DNA from: Chaunax sp. Z400
Lineage: Eukaryota > Chordata > Actinopteri > Lophiiformes > Chaunacidae
Assembly: GCA_037577475.1 (NCBI GenBank)
Contig: CM075203.1
Location: 131,501 to 195,500, forward strand
Direction: 5' to 3'
DNA: 64,000 nt
In this document: positions 1-59,656 of the stretch, one piece after another
Numbering within the stretch: the stretch's first letter is position 1
Layout: each line of letters begins with the position of its first letter
Made by a program: the position numbers and the translations under genes
The notes under the pieces: model-generated
The model's input: the letters and a program-made list of their open reading frames with translations, nothing else
Databases searched by the model: none
Told to the model about the DNA's origin: nothing

Positions 1-1954
1 GTACTCTTATTGATTAAAACTGATCATATTTATACCCAAAGTCTAATACATTATATGATACATATATCATATACATACATATACCTCTTCCTCCTCCTCA
101 TCTCATTTTCCTCAGTGTGGTTACCAGTTTGTCCACCAGATAGAGACAAACTCCAGTAAAAGTGAACTGGTGGCGTTCAATGAAATCAGATGAGTGATCA
201 GAAGTACAGATTACTATACTAGTGTACAGTACATGAGGTACTTTTATCTGACATAATTTTTCATATTGAGAAGTTTAAATGTAAACCAGTCGATCTTTAA
301 TTCATTCATTTATTATATTCATATTGTCCAATGATTCAACTGTTGGCAATGTTTGATTTATTACATCATAAAAAAACAACACTATAATTAAAGGTCAAAT
401 AAATTATGATGATTTATGATCAGCTGTGTCATGATTAGATGATTTCAGCTCCTCTTTATTTATGTGATGAATAAACTATTAACTTCAACATTTTTTTTCT
501 TCTTCAGATGTTTGAGCTGTTTTCATTTGCTAAAAGAGAATCTGGAAACAACTTTCAGGTTTTAACTCCCTGAAAACATCTGATGCTTCAATCTCTGAGT
601 TTTGTCTTCCAGGAACAAATCCAGCATTTATGTTTTTATCTTCTCACAATCAAGTAAAAAAAAAAAAGAAAACCTGAAATCCAACCTGTCCAGTGACAGG
701 TGAAGTCATAGCGACAGGTGAAGTCATAGTGTCTGCAGCTGATTGGCTCGCTCTCAGGAGGAGGAGGAGTTCTGTTCATGGGAGGACCACGGCCATCAGG
801 TAGTACGACTAGTCGTAGTTACCATGACAACCCGTGAAGGATGAAGCGAAGGCTCTCCTCCAGTTCTGACCTATGACACTTTGTCTCCTGTCAGATTATC
901 GATCACTGCCCTCTAGTGGTCACAGTCACAGCTGCACCTTTAGGTTAAGAAATACACACATATCCTTTTTCCAGGTATCAGTACTGCGAGTAATAATCTG
1001 CAACCACTGCAGTATTTAATGCAATCCAATAAACACTTCTATTCACTCCCAGTCACACATGAGGGTGGACAGAATAGTAGAAACATCTCTAAGGTGACCC
1101 TCTGAGGATTTCAACAGTTGCATGTCTCGCCTTAATTTCACCTTTTTAAAGTTCAGTGTTTTATATGTAAATTTATAATCTGTGGTTTCTGATGACGAAG
1201 CTCCATCTGTCCCAGACCATCATGGGAAGAGATCATTTCACCCAAAACCTACAGAGCTGATTCAAACCTCCTGTGGACCAGTAGATCTGGTTCTTAATGG
1301 TTTAAAGTCTGAGGTGGAAGCAGTGGAATATTAGAACAAAACAGGACATAAATGGAGATTAAATATCTAAAATGACATTCAGTAATATTTTTAGTAAAAA
1401 TGTTGTTTGTCTACTTTTACACTCTAAATTTTAATTTTTTTTGTTTCTTTTTTCTTTGCAGTGGTAGGCCTTGAATGTTTCTTACCTTCACAATAAAAGT
1501 CGGAACTTTCCGTGGTGCTGATGAAGAGGACGACGGAGACAGTCAGAGGACGAGTCAGCAGGTTAAAAACAGGTTTGGACATCTGGAGCTGCCAGTCAAA
1601 GCTGAATTCATTAACCTCCTCTGTTAATTAATTAAAGACACGTCAGGTTCAATTAGCACCAATTAAAGGGCTGAAGTGATGGTAATCAACTGTGATGTCA
1701 AGAGGGCGGGCCTAGTATCTGCTGCCTGGCAAACATGACTGAGGGCTGAAGAGATGTGATGATTTCCTTCATAAATTTAGATTTTACTCCAAAAAATGTC
1801 TTTTGCTCGTGTTCAAATTAGCGATGATTTCTGGTTGTCATGGCTACAGGAAAAATATAAATATCTTGTCCTCATTTGCTATGTTTAAGAAAAGATTTTC
1901 TCCTCCACCATCGGCTGGTTTCTATTTTATATCCATATTTTTATATTATATCGA
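1..1954. other. Upstream intergenic block, no gene seen
   Basis: AT-rich sequence without a supported ORF, tandem array or recognised mobile element. A short direct repeat (GACAGGTGAAGTCATAG twice) lies at 697-730. Confidence 0.5.
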
Positions 1955-2945
1955 TATTTTCTCTTCAGATATCGTGTAAATTAATCGTGTAAAGATTAAA
2001 ATCCATGAAGAAACTCAAACAAGAATAAATCAAATATTTCTGGTAAAAGATGATAAATTCATCAAAAAGAATCCTTTAAAACAAACATTTAAGAAAACAA
2101 AACTGTTTACTGCAATGTGATGTGTTCACTGTCTCTTTCTTTGATGCATTCATTGTCTCTGTGTGAGACAATCATTGCCTTGTCGTCTCAGTGGGAATGC
2201 GTTCACTGACTACGCTTTTGATGCGTTTACTGAACTTTTATTCTGTATATGTTCACTGATTTTATAGTCTGTGTGATGCGTTCACTGTCTTGTTGTCGGT
2301 TTCTGTTGTAACGTTGCTGCAGGTGAAAACTGTGCAGCTGTCTTACATGGACTCACTGACAGAAATAAAAATGTTGCTCATGAACTGAAGAAGACGGTTA
2401 AGATTTCAGATTTTTTTTCTATATTTTGATTAAAACTCATCAAATCAAATATCATGTAAATTAATCTTTTAGCAGGAAAATTTAAATTGAATTCCCTGAA
2501 AAAGCTCAGATAAAATCAGCAGCTCACAAGAATAAATCTAATATGTCTGGTAAAAGATGATAAATATACTCAAAATAATTGATCAAACTATTTGTTGATA
2601 AAAAACAGTAAAAATGTCAAATCTAGTATTATTTCTATAAAAACAACTCAAGTGAACTTTAACAGTCTGAAGGCCCTCTGCTCTCTTGTGTGACGCGTTC
2701 ACTGGTTATTTACCTTGATGATGCGTTCACTGGTTATTTACCCTGTATGATGCGTTCATTGGTTATTTACCCTGTATGATACGTTCACTGTCTTGTTGCT
2801 GTTGGTTTCTGTTGTAAAGTAAAATGACTAAAATCGACTCATTGACAGAAAAATAAAAAAGCTTCTCATGAATTGAGGAAACAAGATTTTATTCTGAATG
2901 TCAGACAAATTTTTTCATATTTTGATTTCAAACTCCTAAAATCAG
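1955..2945 (+). repeat. Diverged tandem duplication, about 0.5-kb units
   Basis: The order of landmarks at 1965-2440 is repeated at 2445-2940: ATCRTGTAAATTAATC, then CAAGAATAAATC..TGGTAAAAGATGATAAAT, then GATGCGTTCACTG-type units, then GGTTTCTGTTGTAA, then ACTCAYTGACAGAAA and TATTTTGAT. Copies differ by many substitutions and small indels, so the duplication is old. Confidence 0.6.
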
Positions 2946-3403
2946 AATTTTTTATTGACAAAAACATAAAACTGTAAAAATGAACCTCTGATCTTAGAGC
3001 AGCTGACTCTCTCTCTCTCTCTCTGTCCTCTTGGTGTCGCTCTTCCCTCGCTCGCCCATCTCTGTGCTGGGATGAGGGAATTCCCTGAACTGGGACGACT
3101 GGAAATCCCAGTTGAACACACACACTCAGAATGTGAGAGTGTTTTTGTGTTTGGAGCTGAAGGTCGACCGCTTTGTTTCCTCTCGTTTTATTTCCATTTT
3201 TCTGGTTTCTCTTCTGTTTTTCTTCTCTTTGTTTCCGCCTCGTTCTCATACTGCGACAGTCGAGTCCAACAATAGAGTCATATTTAAATAAAACACAGCT
3301 GAGGAGATGAGAACATGAGGAGAACCCAGAGCAGAACAGTGGAACACAATAAAAGTTAAAAAGAGCAAATCAAGCAAAGTCACTGAGATACAAAAAAACA
3401 GCT
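2946..3403. other. Intergenic, no gene seen
   Basis: Contains a short CT run (3008-3024) and mixed sequence. The ORFs here are short, low-complexity and unsupported. Confidence 0.4.
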
Positions 3404-3930
3404 CATTGAATGAAATAAAATAAAACACAGTAAATAACTACTATAAGTAAAACATTGTGATAAAATACTATAAATAAAACACAGTAATAAAATACTATAC
3501 AACACAGTAATAAAATACTATGAATAAAACAGTAATAAAATACTGTAAGTAAAACACAGCAATAAGATACTACAAATAAAATACAGTAATAAAATACTAT
3601 GAATAAAATGCACTAATAAAATACTATAAATAAAATTCAGTAATAAAATACTATGAATAAAACACAGTAATAAAATACTATAAATTAAACACAGTAATAA
3701 AATACTATAAATGAAACAGTAATAAAATACTATGAATAAAACACAGTAATAAAATACTATAAATAAAACAGAAATAAAATACTATGAATAAAACACAGTA
3801 ATAAAATACTATGAATAAAACACAGTAATAAAACACTATAAATAAAACTAATAAAATACTATGAATAAAACACAGCAATAAAATACCATAAGTAAAATAA
3901 AATACAGTAATAAAATAAAATACTAATAGA
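3404..3930. repeat. AT-rich minisatellite, roughly 23-27-bp unit
   Basis: About 20 imperfect copies of a unit like AATAAAATACTATRAATAAAACACAGT. Unit length varies through small indels. The complementary strand reads as hydrophobic low-complexity peptide, a composition artefact. Confidence 0.85.
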
Positions 3931-4190
3931 ATAATGATAAAATAAGAGTGAAGACCAGACAGCAGAAGCAGAAGAATGAATGACAGTAGAATACAAATAG
4001 AAGTCAGTAGAACGTGTCGGTCATGTGATCTGTGGTCAGACTGACTGTCCGTCACTGTCCAATGAGACGCAGCCAACACTTTGACAGCTCGGACTAACAG
4101 ATTTAATTAAGTCGTGGATCTGACTTCAGTTTAAAAGCAACGTATTAATGTTGATTTCTACTTTAATTCTGGTTTTCACATAGGCCTACA

Positions 4191-4774
4191 TGTGATACGT
4201 TCACTGTCTTGTTTCTCTGTGTGATGCTTTCACTGTCTTGTTTCTCTGTGTGATGCGTTCACTGTCTTGTTTCTCTGTGTGATGCGTTCACTGTTTTGTT
4301 TCTCTGTGTGATGCGTTCATTGTCTTGTTTCTCTATGTGATGCATTCATTGTCTTGTCTCTCTGTGTGATGCGTTCACTGTCTTGTCTCTCTGTGTGATT
4401 CTTTCACTGTCTTGTTTCTCTGTGTGATTCGTTCACTGTCTTGTTTCTCTGTGTGATTCGTTCACTGTCTTGTTTCTCTGTGTGATGTGTTCACTGTCTT
4501 GTTTCTCTGTGTGATACATTCACTGTCTTGTTTCTCTATGTGATGCGTTCACTGTCTTGTTTCTCTGTGTGAAGCGTTCACTGTCTTGTGTCTCTGTGGG
4601 ATACGTTCACTGTCTTATTTCTCTGTGTGATGAGTTCACTGTCTTGTTTCTCTGTGTGATGTGTTCATTGTCTTGTTTCTCTGTGTGATGAGTTAGTTCA
4701 CTGTCTTGTTTCTCTGTGTGATGCGTTCATTGTCTTTTTTCTCTGTGTGATGCGTTCCATGTCTTGTTTCTCTC
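4191..4774. repeat. 29-bp minisatellite with GCGTTCACTGTCTTGTTTCTC core
   Basis: About 20 copies of a 29-bp unit (TGTGATGCGTTCACTG followed by TCTTGTTTCTCTG), with scattered substitutions. The same GATGCGTTCACTG core occurs singly and in diverged form at 2120-2300 and 2690-2800, so the array probably expanded from that older sequence. Confidence 0.9.
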
Positions 4775-5049
4775 TTATTAATCTTTGTTTTTATATTTTG
4801 ATTTGAATGAATTATAATAAAACTGTTTTGGATTCATTTTAATTTGAATTGAATCAATTATTGTGATCACTTTCAAACCTGATCAGGCTGATTTCTGATC
4901 TGAGGTTTGACATAAATAAACCTAATTAATTGATTGATTTCATATTGAATCTTGACATTTTTCCCACATTTAAAAAACTGGGTCAAAACTTATCGATTTG
5001 TATGAAGTTCAATAAACTGATGCCTTTTAGTTTGTTTCTGATCCACTGG

Positions 5050-5395
5050 ACCTTCTCAGTACCACAGGCTTACAGAAGGCAGAGGCAGGCAGGGCTCAAA
5101 ACCAACAAAACTTTTCTCCAACAGGAGCAGGAAAAAAACCAACAGTCCAACAACAGGAAGAATCAGAGGGAAAGCAACAAATCCAAAAACACAAGGAAAG
5201 GCTGGAATGGTTCCGAACGAAGACGGACTGGAAAACTGAGACTAAACACACAGAGGGCTGAGTTGAGAACAGATTAAGCTAATTGGACCCATCACAATAG
5301 CAGGAAAAAGCAAAATGAGGAAGTGTAGAGAACTTACAAAATAAAATGTGTAACTTCCTAAACTGAAAACCCAAACCATGACATCACTCCTTCAG
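5050..5395. repeat. A/G-rich dispersed repeat (copy 1)
   Basis: A stretch of CAGGCAGG, ACAGGAGCAGGAAAAA, ACGGACTGGAAAACTGAG and AGGAAG words. The style recurs at 14290-14600, 16080-16220 and 52930-53350, always with CCAAAA, GGCAGGCA and GACTGGAAAA words. It looks like an old fish dispersed repeat; the family is not identified. Confidence 0.35.
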
Positions 5396-5402
5396 ATAGG
5401 CT

Positions 5403-5540
5403 CTATGGTTTCTGCTCGTTAAGTTGAGTAAAAATGGTGAAAAGTGAAATAAAGAGATTCTGGTGTCGTCTGGTGGAACAGATATAGAGCTGGGTATCAT
5501 CTGCATAATGACTCACAATGTTAAATAAGCACTGATCCTT
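5403..5540 (-). mobile_element. LINE reverse-transcriptase fragment (YADD motif)
   Basis: The minus strand reads FNIVSHYADDTQLYICSTRR, the catalytic YADD block of L2/Rex-like non-LTR retrotransposons (YADD codons at 5496-5507). Flanking RT blocks are missing, so it is a small dead fragment. Confidence 0.7.
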
Positions 5541-6040
5541 ATCAGGTGATCGGGGTCCTAGAAGCCCAGAGGTTATGATGTAAACCATCTGTATGTTGGT
5601 TGGACGTCATACCCCCTCTCCACTTCCTGTTTTCATGTCTAAAAATAAACAACAAACAACATTCTTCCTGAATGGATGGTGTTTATAGCTTCTAGATATT
5701 CACCTCCGCCAAGGAGGTGTGTTGGTTGGTTGGCTGATCGGTTCATTGGTTTATTGGTTGTTAGTTTGCTGTTTCGTTGGTCAGTTGGTCGATTGCATTG
5801 TCTGATGATTGGTTGGTTTGTTGTGTTGATTGATTGGTTTGTTCTATTGTTGATTTGTTGGTCAGTTGGTTGATTGGTTAATTTATTCTTTGTTGGTTTG
5901 TTGATTTGTATTTAGAACATTCAGAAGTGGGCGGGGCCAGAGACACATCCATTAAACTGAAGATCCGCCTCCAGGAGTCTTTTTTCATAAATATGCTGAA
6001 AATCTTCCAATCATAATGAAATGTAATGCTTGTGGAACCT
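5541..6040. other. Intergenic with G/T-rich tract
   Basis: Contains CCTCCGCCAAGGAGG near 5702, a typical head of a common fish dispersed repeat, followed by a degenerate TTGGTTGATTGG tract to about 5915. No gene is seen. Confidence 0.35.
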
Positions 6041-6044
6041 CTTA

Positions 6045-6640
6045 TGCTGCATTCACACCGAATGCGGGTGGGGGTGGGGGTGGGGCAAGCAAGCTAATCA
6101 GATTTGTGTAGGATTATTTTGTTTTGGTTGAGGTTTGTGATTGGTCACATACTGCAAACCCCGCCTTTTTTACGTGAACATGGCTACACTGAAGTAACCT
6201 GTGTTGATGACCATCTTTATGTGAGGTTCAAGTTTATTGAAGCCAGATCACCTGAAGGTATCTGGACATGTGGGACCTGCCTCATGTGTGACATCCTGGT
6301 GGAGACGTTGACGTTAACGGTCATTGTGGCGTCTTCACCGAAAACCAATTTATATTTCTCCTGACTTGTGTGAATGTCACCGCGGGGTCGGGTCATCTGG
6401 CTCCAGGTCCACGTATCGCTACGATTAGCATGTCCTCCATTTCTACGCAAACGTCCTGCTAACTTACAAACATGTGAAGGGGAGAATCTCAATGCTGATT
6501 GGCTTTCGCGACGCAGCGTTATGTGACTTTCTTGCCCAGAAGAAAAAATTCCCTGGTGCCAATTCGTCTAGTTTTTCGTTGACTTTGAACTCACCATCAG
6601 TGATGAGTCGATTCCACTGCTCTCTTTGTTTTCACAGAAG
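6045..6640. mobile_element. Possible degraded DNA-transposon/MITE
   Basis: Begins with GCATTCACACCGAATGCGGG, an imperfect inverted repeat resembling a fish MITE end, and includes GATTGGCTTTCGCGACGCAG at 6499-6518, a word I associate with fish MITE copies. The opposite terminal repeat is not clear, so limits are uncertain. Confidence 0.3.
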
Positions 6641-6796
6641 TTTTAGTTTGTTTGATTTGACGTCTGATCTTGTTTCTGATTGGCTGACAGATGACAGGTG
6701 TGGTGATGATGTCACAATGCTTTTAATCTTGTTGGTTTTAAATAATGAAGGTTAGAGATCGACGGTCGTCGGATCCACGTTGGTTTTACACACAGA

Positions 6797-6801
<5 letters not shown>

Positions 6802-6879
<78 letters not shown>
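6802..6879. repeat. (GT)n microsatellite
   Basis: About 39 uninterrupted GT dinucleotides. Confidence 0.98.
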
Positions 6880-6880
<1 letters not shown>

Positions 6881-7085
6881 CAGCTGGCCCATCTGACTTT
6901 GCCGTGACATCTGGGAAACCCGCCGGTGAGCCGCCGCGAACGCAGGTTGATGTCGCTATTTAAATGCAAATGTGTGTGTCTGTGTGTGCGTTCGCTCCGT
7001 CACACACCCACAAAAAGAAACACTTCACACACAATAAAGACGAGGATTTAACACACGCTGCGACTCGCCGGTCGACTCGTCTGTG
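6880..7085. promoter_or_regulatory. Candidate upstream regulatory island with octamer motif
   Basis: A GC-richer, low-repeat island in otherwise AT-rich DNA, 3.5 kb before the candidate promoter. It contains an exact POU octamer ATGCAAAT at 6964-6971 within TATTTAAATGCAAATGTG, and several CpG. Conservation is inferred from texture only. Confidence 0.3.
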
Positions 7086-8212
7086 GATCACATGATAGGA
7101 AAACAATAATTAAATTAAAAACATGTTTTAAAATAATCAACAACATGAAATTATTTTATTTCACAGTTTATTTTGTTCAACATTTATTTGCTGTAAAATC
7201 ACAGATTTAAAACTGAATGAAGTCAAATAATCAAGTAAAATTAATTTATTCAACCTTTCACATTTGAATAAAGAAGCCTTTAATTTATTTATTCTTATTA
7301 TTGATATGATTTGTTTAATTTATAACACACTTTACATGTTTCAAGACTAAGTAGAACATAAGAAAATATGTACAATTATAGAATAAAATTATCTTAAAAC
7401 ATTTTGCTATAATGTTCCAATTTATGGCACTAGATAGTTTTTAAGGATGAATAAATATTAATTAAATTTTTTAAATGTAAGAAAACAGAATTAAAATGAT
7501 AATTTAGACTGAACATTTTAGACTCAAACAGAACGTCAAAAAGAAAAAAGATTTTAGGACAACAGACGATAAAATAAATCTACTGATAGAAGAAGGTAAA
7601 CAAGTTTGTCAACAAATAAATTAAATAAATGGGGCTGAAACTGATCTGGAAACAGTTTCACATTCATGTTTGCTTCTATTTATATTTATGAATCACGTTT
7701 CATTTGTTTTTTATTCCTCAACATAAACAGAAACCAACAAGCAAACATATTAAATTGAGACTAAATCAGTTTGTTGATTTCTTTCTTTTTAATGATGTCA
7801 ACAATAACAACAACAATCCTCCATATATGTAAATAATAATAATATATGATTGGACGTCACGTCGACCAAAGGTTTGATTTTATGGAACAAAGCAGAAAAA
7901 ATAAAGAAAATCAAACAGGAGAAATGTGAAAACAGTCCTGATGGTTATAGATAGATAGATAGAAAGAAATGAAGACAAAATGAAATCAAAATAAAATCCA
8001 GCTGGAGCAGAGAAACCTGACGGAGGGAGGAGATGTCCAGGAACCCCCCCTGCAGGTCGGGGATTTGTCCCAAAAGAATGGAGCCTCATTTGGAAACCAG
8101 ATTGCCATCTCCTCCCCCTCCTCCCCCGATCTCCCCCTCCAGCATTTCTCATGAGACGTCGTCCATCAGACATCTCATTTACTAGTCCATTTTAATTACA
8201 TGATCAGCTTTA
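7086..8212. other. Intergenic, no gene seen
   Basis: Strongly AT-rich sequence to 7860, then mixed sequence with C-runs near 8045 and 8110. Nothing supportable as a gene. Confidence 0.45.
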
Positions 8213-8254
<42 letters not shown>

Positions 8255-8290
8255 CTTATTATTATTATCTTATTATTATTATCATTATTA
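8213..8290. repeat. (ATT)n microsatellite
   Basis: About 26 ATT units with a few C interruptions. Confidence 0.95.
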
Positions 8291-9796
8291 TGTGAGAGTA
8301 TTGATCAGTTATTGATTGATCTCTTCAGCTTCTACAGCAGTGAAAGAATTTGTTTTTGGTTCTTAATAATAAAATTAAAAAAGTGTAGAGGACATTTTCA
8401 CTCACCAGATCTTCATCCAGGAGGAGACAAACCACCTCCTCTTCCTCCTTTCTTCACTTGTGTCTTTTTTTCTATTCTTCATTTTTTCAACATTTTTTTT
8501 GTATTCTGTTGTCAGAACAAAGTCATTCCTCCTTCCTCCTCCTCTTTCTCTTCTCCGTCTGTCCTCTTTTTTCCTTTTCTTAATCTTTTTTTCTTCCAGT
8601 ATTTTTTGTGATAAATAAATTCATCTGTTCTTCTGTCGTGTCTTTTATATTTGTCCGTCTCTCTCCTCTTGTCTTATGATTTCTTCATTTCAGTTTAATC
8701 TATTTTCTCTCCTTCTCCTCCCCTCTCTGTTTTTATTCCTCCTCTTTTCCATCTCTCTGGTACTCGTTCCACCCCTCAGAGCCTTGGAGGCCTTCGTCGC
8801 CCCAGACGACAGGAGCGCTGTTACTCTGAAAAGCCCGTCTCACTTCCTGTCTGTGGGTCATCAGACTTTTCAGACTGAACCAGAGTTGTGTGGCGTTCAG
8901 GTCTGTGGGACGCGTTTTATGTTTATTAAAAACAAATTTCTATCAAAATTATGGAAAAGGAAACATTGTGCCCACTCCGACCCACTACCCATCTATTAGC
9001 CCTATTAGAGGTGAATATTATAAAATATCATATTCATATATATTTATATTAGTCAATATAAACATGATTAATTCCACTTATGTCTTGACTGTAATTGAAT
9101 TTTAGAGCAGAAGTTATTGGTGATTATTAACTATATATTCTATTCTATTCTGATTATGATGACATAAAATCCACATCTGTTAAATATGTTTTAAAATGTT
9201 CCCATAATAATAACCCAACAGACCTGCAAACATCACAAAACCTGAACGCAACACAATTAAACACCACTGTCAACTGAACAGGTGAACAGGTGCGTTTGTT
9301 ACGATTACATCATTAAAAATAGTGTCGAGTCGACAAACATGCAGCAAGTGCAACAACATAACGTGTAGAAATAATAATAAAAATAATGATGATGATGATG
9401 TCAGTGGGTGTCCACAAAGACTCCGGGGAGGAAGTCAAGTTAGTAACATGAATTAATGAGACATGAGTGTGTAAAGAAGAAGGGGGAGAAGAAGAGAGAG
9501 GAGCTCAGTGCATCATGGGAAGTCCCCCAGCAGTCTAGGCCTATAGCAGCATAGCTAAAGACTAGCCTAAGCCAGCCTTAATTCTAAGCTTTATCAAAAA
9601 GGAAAGTTTTAACCTCTTAAAGGTAGAGAGGGTGTCTGTCCATCATTGGTACAAACCCCGCCTCCAAACACCTGATACTCAGAAGCTGTCTTCACCTTCG
9701 TCTTCATCTTCACTTTCATAAACAAAGTCTTTTTAATCATTTTGGATCTTCTGCAAACTGATGACACCATACCAGCTGTATCGAGTCATGTTTTTA
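8291..9796. other. Intergenic, no gene seen
   Basis: Pyrimidine-rich tracts (8430-8760), a CpG-bearing segment at 8775-8850 and AT-rich sequence after 9000. No supported ORF. Confidence 0.4.
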
Positions 9797-10005
9797 AACT
9801 AGCCTCCATCTTCTTCAGGTGTTTTAAACTAGTCTCCATCTTCTTCAGGTGTTTTTAAACTAGTTTCCATCTTCTTCAGGTGTTTTAAACTAGTCTCCAT
9901 CTTCTTCAGGTGTTTTAAACTAGTCTCCATCTTCTTCAGGTGTTTTTAAACTAGTCCGTCTTCTTCAGGTGTTTTAAACTAGTCTCCATCTTCTTCAGGT
10001 GTTTA
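9797..10005. repeat. 30-bp minisatellite
   Basis: About seven copies of a unit like AAACTAGTCTCCATCTTCTT followed by CAGGTGTTTT, with one-base length variants. It lies 0.5 kb upstream of the candidate promoter. Confidence 0.9.
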
Positions 10006-10484
10006 GGAGGATGAAGCTGTTTTAATGAAAAGCTCCAGAAATGATTGGTGGATCAGAAACTTCTCCCAACTCTTCATCGGTGAGATCGTCACTGAATTTT
10101 CTGAATTTTGTCTGAATGGTTCCGTTGACCATCACATGATGTGTTGAGCTATGGGTCACATGACCTATGACACCATGAAACCTGTGATCTCTGTTAATGA
10201 CAGACATCTGTCTCTTAATGTTTCTACATATGGACAAAAATCTGTTACAGATGATCCCTCCCACCATCATCATCATCAATCTGGAACTCTGGGAAGTGGG
10301 AACCAGAAATGGTTTGACAGAGAGAGAGAGAGAGAGACTCTTTGGTTGGTCGGTTCGAGTGCCCGCCTCCTCCCCTCCTCTCTCTCTCCTTTTATCTCCC
10401 TCTCTTCCCCTTTCTCCTCACACACACACACACATACACACACAGACACATTCTCTCTCTCTCTCTCTCTTTCACCTCCCCTCT

Positions 10485-10519
10485 CCTTATATGGTCAGGC
10501 TCCGCCCCCAGCTATAATG
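10485..10519 (+). promoter_or_regulatory. Candidate ebf3 core promoter: CArG, GC and TATA-like boxes
   Basis: Three classical motifs lie within 35 bp: CCTTATATGG (10485-10494, an exact CC[A/T]6GG SRF box that could also serve as TATA), CTCCGCCCCC (10500-10509, Sp/KLF GC box) and CTATAATG (10512-10519, TATA-like). They sit about 620 bp before the ATG and just upstream of GC-rich, low-repeat sequence. Transcription start is inferred at roughly 10520-10560; no transcript evidence is available here. Confidence 0.45.
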
Positions 10520-10890
10520 TCGTCAGCAGCTAGGAGGAAGACCCGTGGGGTTTTTGGGTTTTGGCGTCCAGTCCTGTGGGGCCGCAGGGCTGAGAGTTTC
10601 TCCTCTGCTCCTCATCCCTCCATCACTGGACTTCTTCACGCCTCCTCTCTCCTCCTCTCTTTGGGGAAAAGAAAAAAGACTCTTTGCTCGCGCTCGATTC
10701 GCCGTCCGGACTCGACTTCTTCCCCTCCTTTTCTCGTCCTCCTGAGGATTTTATTTCTTTTCCTTTTTTTCTCCTCCTTCCTTTTCTTTCAGAGATTGAG
10801 AATTTTAAAAAAAAACCTTTAAAATAAACTCAGAGGAGTCAAAAGTTAAAAAAGACAAAAAGTTGTTCTGTTGAATAAAACTCCCGCCTC

Positions 10891-10892
<2 letters not shown>

Positions 10893-10921
<29 letters not shown>

Positions 10922-10950
10922 CTTCTTCTTCTTCTTCTTCTTCTTCTTCC
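10893..10950. repeat. (CTT)n microsatellite in the 5' UTR
   Basis: About 19 CTT units within the inferred ebf3 leader, open in the ebf3 frame as leucine codons but upstream of any in-frame ATG. Confidence 0.95.
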
Positions 10951-10988
10951 TCCTCCTCACCTGCTTTTTTGGACTTTGAGGCGTGTTG

Positions 10989-11039
10989 ATGTCGGTGAAG
11001 AAACCATCAACCAACCAGAAGTCTCAGTCGATCCTATAG
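10989..11039 (+). other. Upstream ORF in the ebf3 5' UTR (16 codons)
   Basis: ATG at 10989 opens MSVKKPSTNQKSQSIL and stops at TAG 11037-11039, 95 nt before the ebf3 ATG and out of frame with it. Its context is weak (T at -3, T at +4), so leaky scanning would be expected. It matters only if the mRNA starts upstream of it, which is likely but not shown. Confidence 0.4.
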
Positions 11040-11134
11040 AGCCGGACTTTTCTTCTTCTTGTTTTTTCACTGTGCTGTTTTGCTCTTGTGGTCGTTCGTC
11101 GGCAGCGGCAGTCGGAGCATCGGGGCCCCCGGAG

Positions 11135-58552
<47,418 letters not shown>

Positions 58553-59656
58553 AGAATCTTTGTCTCGCCCCTCCCCCTCAGCCATGAGCACCAATCACCT
58601 CAGAGGAGGCGGGGCCAGACTCAGTAGCTGGCCAGTCAGAACAGGGTTTTGATTCTGTCCTACAGATTTTAAAACAGTCAGCTGTTGTGTTGGCGGAGCC
58701 TCCGTCTCTGAAGAAAGAAATCAAAAGACTTTTTGAACAGCAGTTTTCTCTGGGTGCTTTTCATTATTCTGATGTTATAGTCTGTGTTTGGGGGTGGGGT
58801 CTGTCGGTGTAAAAACTGTGATGTCACACGTGTTATGTGACATCATCTCCTATACTTTTGATGTAATTCTGGTTAAAGACAACAGATCTGAAGATTTTGG
58901 ACGTTAAAGGCCCGAAATGACAGAAAACTGAAACCCTCTTACGTTTGAAACTTTCCTTGTCCCTGATTGGTCGTTGCCCTTTTAAGGAACAGGAAAAGAC
59001 TTTGGGATTAGAGCGTATATAAACATGCAGACATGTCAGGGCAGGGATCACAAACGAAAGAAGCCTCCAGTTAGGAAATAAAAAAGGAAGTTTCCACGTA
59101 GGCAAGACGGAAGAAGGGATCTTCCAGTTTGGAAGCAAGGAACCGGTATGCTTGAAGGGTCTCTTCAGCTGTGGACCAATCAGATTCCAGTATTGTGACA
59201 ACTTGACGTTTTCATTATCTTTATGAACATGAACTCAGTTCAACTTAATTTCAGACATTTTTTAGATGCGTTTCTGAATAGTTCAGGGCCTTTAATCATT
59301 CCAATAAACTCAGCACTGAAAAATGATGAAGTAAATGAAAGAGTAATGGATGAGAAGTATCTTCCTCCTGTCACTAGCCCAGCCCCTTCTTCATTTGGCC
59401 CCTCCCATGTCTGTGTGTTTTTCTTTCTTTCTTTTTTTTAATGCTCGTACTGTAACAAACAAATCCTGCATCCTGATAGGCTACTGTAACTATCCGTCTT
59501 CCTGTTAAAGTTTTGATTCTAGCTCCTCCTCCTACCCAAGCCCTGCCCCGAGCACTTAAACCCCACCCTGTACCACAAAGCCCCGCCCCTGTGTTTTCTC
59601 TGTGGGTTTTGTTGTAGCTGGCTGAATATTTACACGTCACTGTGGTTGATCACATG

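Larger units (their letters stand above)
10540..11134 (+). other. Probable ebf3 5' UTR, pyrimidine-rich
   Basis: Sequence between the candidate promoter and the ATG. It is strongly C/T-rich, with a (CTT)n tract at 10893-10950, and contains CG-bearing segments near 10685-10720 and 11095-11134. The frame of the ebf3 start is open back to at least 10871, where the (CTT)n would read as poly-leucine, but no ATG lies in that frame. A 16-codon uORF lies at 10989-11039. The 5' limit is inferred. Confidence 0.5.

Noticed and set aside
10151..10822. 223-codon ORF before ebf3
   Set aside because: It runs through GAGA, CACA and CTCT simple sequence and the promoter/leader. No domain, and peptide composition follows the repeats.
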